The translations under genes and the position numbers were made by a program. A model generated the notes under the pieces. It did not search any database and had not been told where the DNA came from. It saw only the letters and a program-made list of their open reading frames with translations. A stretch of 64,000 nucleotides of DNA from Platynereis dumerilii (Eukaryota > Annelida > Polychaeta > Phyllodocida > Nereididae), in NCBI GenBank assembly GCA_026936325.1, contig JAPTHN010000076.1, forward strand, positions 310,001 through 374,000, in the 5' to 3' direction. Below, in pieces: positions 56,901 to 64,000 of this stretch. Positions within the stretch are counted from its first letter, which is position 1, and each line of letters opens with the position of its first letter.

Positions 56901-59301
56901 CAAAAATAAAGGATATAATTCCCTATCACTCCCACATTGCAAAAATTGCTGGACATAAAGCCATGTCACTCCCACCCACCTAGAAGAAGAATTATGATTG
57001 TGAGTCGACAACAAATTAGCAATGCACATAAATCCCACCTATCTGTAATTGGTGACTGCATGTGTGTGATTGGTGAGTGACAATTCGACACTGTAAGTGT
57101 AAAGGTGCAGTTGTAATTTGTCCTTCATCCACTGGCCAAGGCCTAAATAAAGTCTTGTCTTTATTTGTCACCAGTAAATTCAAAGGTGGCATGCTCTTAC
57201 GAGGCCTGTTTTCTTCATCCATCTGGACAGAAAATAGGTCACTTTTGGAATAAGCCAATCAGAGAAGTTCTTAGAAAGGTTATATTTGTTACAACCTCTC
57301 TGATTGGTCGAGTTCAAAAGTGACCTATTTCTGCCCAGATGAAGTCAGCAGGTACAGTTGAAGTCAGATGAATACATATATTTGGTGATTATCCATAGGA
57401 GTCCCTGCAGAATAGACTTCATATTAATGCGCATGATATTATACATTGAAAATTGTGTTTTTGCATGAAATCAAGTTGCATATAAGTAAATTCAATAACA
57501 GCACGTTTCCGCGGTTTTCCTTCAAATGATGTATGGGTTATAAAAATTCAAAAGTAAACATACACCTGCCTCCATTGAAATAACATAGGTTAGGTGTATA
57601 TTTACTTTTGAACTTTTATAACCCATTTGTTATTCGAAGGAAAATCATGAAAACATGCTGTTATTGATACTGAATAAAGTTAATGTTATGAATTTGCTTT
57701 TATATTCAACTTGATTTTACAGGAAACCAAATTTGGAATGTGTTATACTCATTTACTTGAATTTGATTTTACATGGATTCGGCCAGGCTTTTCGAAGATC
57801 ATCAGTGCTCTGCCAGACACTTGGTCTGACACACAAATAGGTCTTGTCAGACCGAAAGAGTTCTTGTCAGACCGAAAAAATTCAAAGACACAAATTGACC
57901 CCATATTTGGGCTTTGGAGGTCATTCACAACAATTAAAGTAAACAATAATCCAGAGAAGCAGGAAAGTGAACACTAAATGTTGCAAAATTTACTAATAGG
58001 AATTTTTCCAATATTTTTGACTACCATGTGTCAAACTGAGTTGTCAGACATTCGGTCTGACAAAGAGGATCAGACCGACTGGAAAAACTGTCAGTCAGGT
58101 CTGAAGGACTGACGATCTTCGAAAACCCTGGATTCCTATGGAAAATCTCAAACTTTATGTATTCATCTGACCTCAACTGTACAGTCAGAGCATGGTACCT
58201 CTGTATTTACTAGCGACAATTAAGACTTGACTTCTGTCTTTGGCCTGTGCTTCATCATGGAATCTATGGAACGGAAAATTGGTTCTCAACTGTTTTGCAC
58301 TTAGCTGTAATTCTACGCCACCTTTATGAGAGCTCTTGGATTGGAAATGGCAGGAAAAAAATCATTAGAGATATATTTTAGATTGGTTTCGGATAGGAAT
58401 TATTGCATGAACACTGTTTTCTCTCTGCTACATTGTACTCTTATAGTAATTAGCCTATGATATTGTCATTCATCACTGTTAAATGGCATTATATAACTTT
58501 ACCGTGGCTTCTTTTATCTACAATAAACATCGTACAAGTTTGTAAAATTGTTATACAGTTATTGCTATTGTTGCTGTCTCAGCTCTTGATATTATTATTT
58601 GCAGTATTTTGTTAATATTAAAGCTCAAAAAGTTTTCTAATTTCATCTAAGTATTATTTGACATTGAAAATTTTATCATATCTATACTATATGAATTATT
58701 TTATAGTATAGTGTATGACATCCTAGTTTCTTAATACAATTTTTTTCTTTGTGTGATTTTTTCGCTATGAAACTGGAAACTTATTGTACGGGACTTTTTT
58801 TTTAACTTTCCAAGTTCCTTATTCCAAAGAGTCTAAAATTTAGTATTGAGCATGGTAGCAATTTTGTCTAAATCGTAATCATAGAGAAATGCATCAACAG
58901 ATTCATAAATTTGAATTTGAGAAACTTTTGTCTTGAAAATTGATGACTGAATTTATTATCTATGTCAACTATGTTTAGAATAGTTAGTCCTTCATTCCTA
59001 AGACAGGTTGATTAAATATATCCAGTCGATTACTTAAAATTCTACTAAATTTTGTATTACTGAGAGTACTTTCAAGTTCAGGGACATTACATTTTTGCGC
59101 TATGTTGAAATTTTAACTCATTGGCTATATATATCTTAAATATCTGACTCAATGAAATGTGTTTATAGATATGTCATCAAATTCACAGATTGTGTTTGTT
59201 TGTTTTCAATTAATGTAATGTTTTATTTTGATGTTTCAGGTGCAGGACTAGTTAAGAACGAAACTAACCCATCAGCCATGGAGGCAGGACACTACAGATA
59301 A
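50873..59301 (+). CDS. CACFD1: Calcium channel flower homologue (CACFD1-like), spliced, 5' end missing
   Basis: A conserved small four-span membrane protein of synaptic and endosomal vesicles, linked to Ca2+ entry and endocytosis, and in flies to cell competition. Exons: 50,873-50,945, 53,272-53,397, 54,173-54,280, 55,151 to the stop at 55,238, and a further coding-like exon 59,240-59,301. Phases agree across the first three junctions. Landmarks are IAAGILQM, then LIMEASCCF with the Glu of the family's EAPxCC filter motif, FGAGLILATAVIYGLMSLGR, and an Asp/Gln-rich cytoplasmic start. The last exon codes AGLVKNETNPSAMEAGHYR, like the AGIVNN tail of the fly protein. How it joins the fourth exon was not resolved. 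The first exon or exons (normally ending before the first membrane span) were not found. Confidence 0.85.
51780..52835 (+). mobile_element. 5'-truncated LINE in flower intron, CR1/L2-like
   Basis: Starts just before the RT catalytic LYADDT motif and is open to 52,663. It codes HLNTKKCKWTLFGS, YKYLGLQLDKTLNWEDHV, NALVMPLIDYCDI and WNTLPSHVKSSCSIDVFKSN. The 3' end has a TTTTGACTTTGACTTTGA tail near 52,814-52,832. Same strand as the host gene. It differs in sequence from the 37-kb LINE. Confidence 0.85.
53272..53397 (+). CDS. CACFD1: flower exon b
   Basis: Acceptor TACTGTTTCCAG, donor GGAGT|GTAAGT. Codes LALLVLIMEASCCFNYVEAA and RPYLHKAIIYG, including the signature Glu-Ala-x-Cys-Cys. Confidence 0.9.
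54173..54280 (+). CDS. CACFD1: flower exon c
   Basis: Acceptor with a long T tract then CAG, donor AGAAA|GTAAGT. Codes LSIIPIAMCISLSTIFGAGL and ILATAVIYGLMSLGR, the last two membrane spans. Confidence 0.9.
54323..54383 (+). mobile_element. SINE tail fragment in flower intron
   Basis: TCCTAATTAGCCTACTAATT and AATACGGGACGTAATGCCCC match the 3' half of the SINE at 42,507-42,711; the tRNA-like head is missing. The rest of this intron (54,281-55,150) shows nothing else. Confidence 0.75.
55151..55238 (+). CDS. CACFD1: flower exon d, possible terminal exon
   Basis: Acceptor GATTATTTTCAG. Codes AERDQMANTAMPGEGAPVQG and stops at 55,236-55,238. A further donor (GATG|GTAAAA at 55,259) lies after the stop, so the transcript may continue into later exons. 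Confidence 0.7.
55260..57210 (+). other. flower intron sequence, left part
   Basis: AT-rich intron DNA. Besides the SINE-like fragment at 56,790-56,990 I see no gene or clear repeat. Confidence 0.5.
56790..56990 (+). mobile_element. SINE-like fragment in flower intron
   Basis: GGTTTCGATTCTAGGTCC resembles a tRNA B box. It is followed by AATAAAGGATATAATTCCC and GGACATAAAGCCATGTCACT, two variants of a GGACATAAxGCC tail like those of the other SINE copies. Boundaries are uncertain. Confidence 0.4.
57211..58185. mobile_element. Cluster of three foldback/MITE elements in flower intron
   Basis: First hairpin 57,215-57,345 (CATCTGG(A/G)CAGAAATAGGTCAC-like arms). Second 57,497-57,665 (TTCAAAAGTAAA and TATAACCCAT arms). 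Third 57,775-58,135, ends CCAGGCTTTTCGAAGATC and GATCTTCGAAAACCCTGG, with repeated GTCTGAC words. An outer pair, CAGTTGAAGTCAGATGAATAC at 57,356 and its inverse near 58,160-58,180, frames the second and third, indicating nesting. Confidence 0.75.
59240..59301 (+). CDS. CACFD1: flower alternative last exon candidate
   Basis: Acceptor TGATGTTTCAG. An open frame codes AGLVKNETNPSAMEAGHYR then TAA. Similarity to the AGIVNN tail of fly flower supports it. An AATAAA at 59,392 follows. Confidence 0.6.
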
Positions 59302-62300
59302 AGTATGCGTGATGTCATTTGAATAATTAGGTCACATGATCATTATCCACCAATCGCATGAAAGAGAAGTGGGTCAGGTTATAGTCATTAGAATAAAGAA
59401 TGTTTTGAGTTGAAATTTATGTGAATGATCACTTATGAGTATAAAGTGTTGATAGTTGGGCACTTAGAAAAGTTGAATATATCATAATACATGACTAGAA
59501 GTGAACGAAGTGATTAGAAATTAGGGATCATATAAAAGACTCTGATCATTCCAATATGTGAATAGAATGAGATATGACTGTTATATTCACTAAACTATAT
59601 TGTGTTGAAAAATCCATTCCGCACTTGTGAAATACTGTTTACTGTATGTTTAAAATTGTTCTATTATTACTTTCGTTAAAGAGAAAACTGCCCATTCCAC
59701 ATGTATGAGAATGTATTGTGTTCTATTGGTTGAAATTGTTCTATATGGGAGAGACCATTACGTTATAGGGGTGTAGGAGAGGCCATTATATTGTAAGGGA
59801 AGTCATTGTAGTGGGTGTGCCATGCCGATTTTAAATTCACATCTTAGCATTGAGTTTAAATGAAGTGATAGTTCCATCTTGGTCTGAAATAAATGAATGT
59901 CCCTTGATGAAAATAAGTTCCAAGTCCCCCTCCCCCTGGGCCCTTCTTCCCTTTCGTAATGTAACAGTTGCTATCTGAATAGGAGGATGAATATTTTGCT
60001 TTCGATTTGATTAGCATGAATATGATTGATAAAAAGGCCAGGATAAAAGAGGATGAATGCAAAAATGTCTCATATTATTTCACCTTTTGTCCGTACTTTT
60101 CACTAACAAAACTGTCTATCACTATATGAGTTACCTTTTCAAGCCTCTCTATCGAAATAATGCTATCTCTTTTCTAGTTGATTACATATAATGAAGGCAA
60201 TTTATTTTACATATCTATGACAAATTACTGATCGTTTTGTCTTATCCCTTGCTTATAGTTAATATAAAATATAACCCTTCTTTTTCAATGCAATTAACAT
60301 TGAAGTGAGTTCTTGTATTATAAATATAACATAAAAAAGCATATCAAATGGAAACATTGTAATGATTGTATTATACCATTCTTGGAAGTGTTAGCTTTTC
60401 GCTTATTAATCGCTAAAAGCTTATCAATCTTAGTTACAGCATAAAAGCATAGCTCTTTTCTACAAAAATCTTCAATATAGAATTTATAATGCAGGTAATC
60501 TGCAGGAATGGTATCCTTGAATCCGTTGATTTCGGATTATCTGCAGTGTGGTTGGTCGGAAAACTATTGGTTGAATATTTTATCTTAAGTATGAATCACA
60601 ATATATTTATTATATTTAATTATATTTGTCTCATCATTTGTTGTTATTAATGTTGTGCACTAAATTTTTTTGTCAAATGTTACGTTCATGTATCAGTATT
60701 GAGGGTGTACAAAAATGGCCAAATGTGAATAAGACGTGATTTTGACTACTTGTGCATAGTCTTTAAGTAAATCTATTCAATTGTAATTTATTATATTCTC
60801 ATCTAGGGTATTGTAATACTACTTAGATTTATGTTATGATTACATTTATTGTACATCCGGTCGCTATGAAAGCTTGTGTACCATCTAGTAAGAGTATTTT
60901 TGAACGGGGCTCTCATGATTAAAAATAACTTTAAAATGTTGATTAATCTGTTGCCTAAAAATTAATTGTAGTTGATTTTTCGGCCATTTTCTGTAATCGT
61001 TAATGAGGTAAGTTCTGGATTTTTAGATAAATTTAAGATGTTTATTTAGTGAAAGTGCAAATTGCAATTACATTATCAGGTAATCGTGAGAGCCCTAGTT
61101 TTGAGGTTCTAGTTTTTGCTGATAATTTTGGTGTGTTTTCATATATTCTAGTCATTTACATTTTTATTTCTAAGGTGGATCATAATAGCTATGTGTTGTA
61201 AAGACCAAATGAACAATTTGCTGGTTTCATTCTTTTCCTTTTACATTTTTGCCTTAGTTTTCATTTTCAACAATTCACATTTCTGTTTTAAAGCTGGTGT
61301 ACAAATAAATCATTCATATTGTACTAAATGATTACAAACAAATCAAATGACAAAATTGTGACATGTAGTAGTTTGAATCTATAATAACCGCCTCTCTCGA
61401 ATAAGGGCATGAATCAGCAAAATAATCGGCCCCTGGTCGCAATTTCAGAATGTGGTATCTATTCGTTGCACCAATATATTAAATCTTCAGTTATTTTTGT
61501 TATGAACAGTAGAATTAAATAGTATACAATGGATGACATGTCTTGTATGTATAGAAGACTATAGGTCCTTTAGGAGTTTCACCTTTTAGTCCCGTGAAGT
61601 TGTGAGGTCAATGAAGATTTGAATGTTAGGATGGTTAACACGATAAAATAATACATTAAAATGTACTATTAATAGTCTATTGTATGTTAGGTATACATAT
61701 ATGTAGCTATGAGTTGAAATTTAGGACTTAAAGGTAGTAAGTCCGCATAATTAATAGACTGTCTATGGATAGATTTCAGTCATATTTAACCCATACCAGT
61801 TGAAACATTTTCATAATTGCTACTCTAATGGCAATATATGAAGTTTATTTCCTTAAAAAATGTAAACAAATAGTTTTTCATGCCGTGAAAAAGCAATGTT
61901 TTGTTTACATTTTGAGCAATGCAGGGCTCTCCTCAAGTTATTAAAGGCTTTACAATCAATTAAACTCACTTAATTATGGAGAACATGCAATTCTGTTGAT
62001 TGGAAGTGTATAGTATACTTAAAATCTATCAGTTTATGATCTATAAATGCAAATTTAATTTTACACCAAATTGGCGGACTTACTACCTTTAATTCAGACC
62101 CAAATGTCTGGTAAAAATATCTTGGGAGTTAATAACAGCTTTTCTTCGAAGGAAAGTCACTTTAATTAATTTAAAAGGAGTTTAGCCATTCTGTACATTG
62201 CTAAGGGTGATTTTGCCCGGTCAAAATGAGTTGTCATCTTCAGTGTCTTTTTTAGGTTGAAATACCACTTTTATTTACCAGTGGCAGTACTGAGCACTCA

Positions 62301-64000
62301 TAATGATGTGTGATATATATCTAATGAGTGGCACCTGTCGATTTTTCCCCCTTTTCATGTGGTTCTGAAGGTATAGGGCTCCATATTATTCTACAATTTA
62401 TTTTTCTTACAATATGTCTCTTGGACATTGGATTGGCTTCCAGAATTTTTCCCATAGGCAATATTCAGGTACTGGCAGTCAACTGTCTCACCCTACGTGT
62501 TGGCCTGTCCTATACACAACCCACTGCCCCTGTATTTGATAGCTGAAGTAAAAAAAAACTATCACCAGATCATACATAATACTAGTCTATATTATTGCTT
62601 CAGTTGATTCCAATAAAGGTTTAGCCCTCACAGACATTTACTTGGTGTGAAAACATAAGAATAGGGATGCTATGTGCTGTCCATAGGCTATTCCTGTATA
62701 AAATAAAACCATGCATTGAAATGGATATTCCTTAACAAACCTAGGCCTGTGCCAAACTTTTAAAAAAGTCATCTACCTTTTTTTTTTTTTTTTCTTTTAA
62801 TGCGCTCAGACCAGATGTCACTCTTCTCTGTTATATCCTACTCTCGCCACATTGTTAATGTGTGTTAGAGCATTCTCCTTTTTTGTGTTCTCCTTCTCTC
62901 ATCCTCTCTACTTTCTTTTTTCACTCCCCTGGGCCTTGGTTCTGAATGAAGTTTGTCTCACTATCCTCTTACCTTTTTTCATTGGCATCAACTGTGATCT
63001 AGGTTTCCCATGTTTTCTGATTTCAGCCAGAGAAAGTGATTCTCTGGCTTACTAACAGGCAGTTGGGTTTACTGCATCCTTGATCTCTGTATCACTTGCA
63101 CAATTTAAAGGTATGAACAAATAGATTCTTCTCGAGTGACAACTAGCTTATCATCACAGCACGCCCTGGGTCTTTGTTTTGTGTTAGTTATTATTATCAA
63201 AATTTTTTTTTCATTTTGCAATGATAATATTTACATAAATTTACACAGGTTACATATACTTGAGAAAATTTCATTTGTATTGTTGTACCCAGGGTTTGTT
63301 GTATATTTGTGTTTTTTATTCACTTTTTAAAGTTTCAAACTCCTAGACTTGGTGTATATTTTTATTTGTTTGTATGTATTGTATATGTATGTGTCGGCCG
63401 TCACAGGAGTACAATGGATTATATATTATTTTATTTATTCCAAGATTAATTTTTGGCCGTGTGTGCATTTGTATTTGTTTGATATGGTGGCAGGTTCTTT
63501 GTTTTTTTTTTCTTACAGCTGTCTACATGCAATGACCTCTTGCACTATTTGAAGAAGACAAGCGGTCTGATTTAGTCATTTTGTTAAGGGCAATCTTATA
63601 TAATTGCAGTTAGTTATTTTGGGGGGAGGGTGGGGGTTCTATCTGCCACTTTATTGCAAATGCTTTGGTATAGGTGTTGTTAATTCTTATTTTTGTGTAC
63701 AATTTGATAGGAGTTATTTATCTTTTTTCGTATTCTCCACTCTACTTAGTAATACATCTAAGTGGGCTTTAACACCATCACTTATGTTTTCATTAACACT
63801 TTTTCAAATTTATTTTGCATTTGCTCTTTACTCGGAGTACCCCATTTTCCTATTTGTGACAATGTTAGTTTCACTACTGTATTCACATATGCTAAAGCAA
63901 TTCTATAATCATTATTTTCACAATTTTCATAATATAGAGTCTGTGGCTCAAGAATGACATTATATTTTCCTTTGATGTAAGTCAGCAAGCTTTTAGCTCC
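59302..64000 (+). other. 3' flank of flower, AT-rich, no supported gene
   Basis: AATAAA at 59,392-59,397 is a candidate end of the flower transcript. After that the DNA is AT-rich, with short T runs (62,778-62,793) and no splice-bounded frame or homology that I can support. A longer 3' UTR is possible. Confidence 0.45.

Noticed and set aside
62328-63957. Several hydrophobic frames in the right flank
   Set aside because: AT-rich DNA yields Phe/Leu-rich frames by chance. No splice sites or family motifs support them.

Overview
The window is nuclear DNA of an intron-rich animal. Consensus GT-AG introns, a tRNA-derived SINE, CR1/L2-like LINE tails, hAT-type MITEs and a conserved animal gene (calcium channel flower) all point that way, and the overall flavour is that of a marine invertebrate. 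The frequent TAGGCCTA-type words would fit an echinoderm or another marine deuterostome, but the species is a guess.

Left part (1 to about 11.6 kb): most of a Polinton/Maverick, a virus-like DNA transposon. The protein-primed DNA polymerase runs leftward off the window edge. A leftward gene with seven exons overlaps its start. From a divergence point near 4.2 kb a packed rightward block follows: packaging ATPase, two small basic/acidic structural-type proteins, rve integrase with a chromodomain, penton-like minor capsid, a small basic protein, double-jelly-roll major capsid and adenovirus-type cysteine protease. Gaps between the genes are 2 to 71 bp or small overlaps, apart from one spacer of about 300 bp before the integrase. 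All visible frames are open, so this copy looks young and largely whole.

11.6 to 23.4 kb: a gene-sparse cassette that may belong to the same element. It holds a secreted/type I membrane protein, a Pro/Arg-rich repeat protein behind a splice acceptor, a 444-residue acidic protein on the minus strand, and a small membrane protein gene split by a 4-kb transposon with terminal inverted repeats (TIRs). The cassette has its own TATA-like and palindromic bZIP-type sites and repeated 3' regions. None of these four proteins was recognised.

23.4 to 50.7 kb: layered repeats. They include a foldback element with two CRE palindromes, a 268-bp satellite array, nested hAT MITEs, a 4.2-kb TIR element with a 5-bp target duplication, a LINE remnant, a GC-rich TIR element carrying an unknown exon and outward-facing ATG plus splice-donor mini-exons, a SINE with a 9-bp duplication, and a 6.8-kb TIR element with a 57-bp tandem array.

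50.9 to 59.3 kb: five exons of a host flower (CACFD1-like) calcium-channel gene on the plus strand, with LINE, SINE and foldback insertions in its introns. The 5' exon or exons were not found. 59.3 to 64 kb is AT-rich 3' flank with no gene that I can support.
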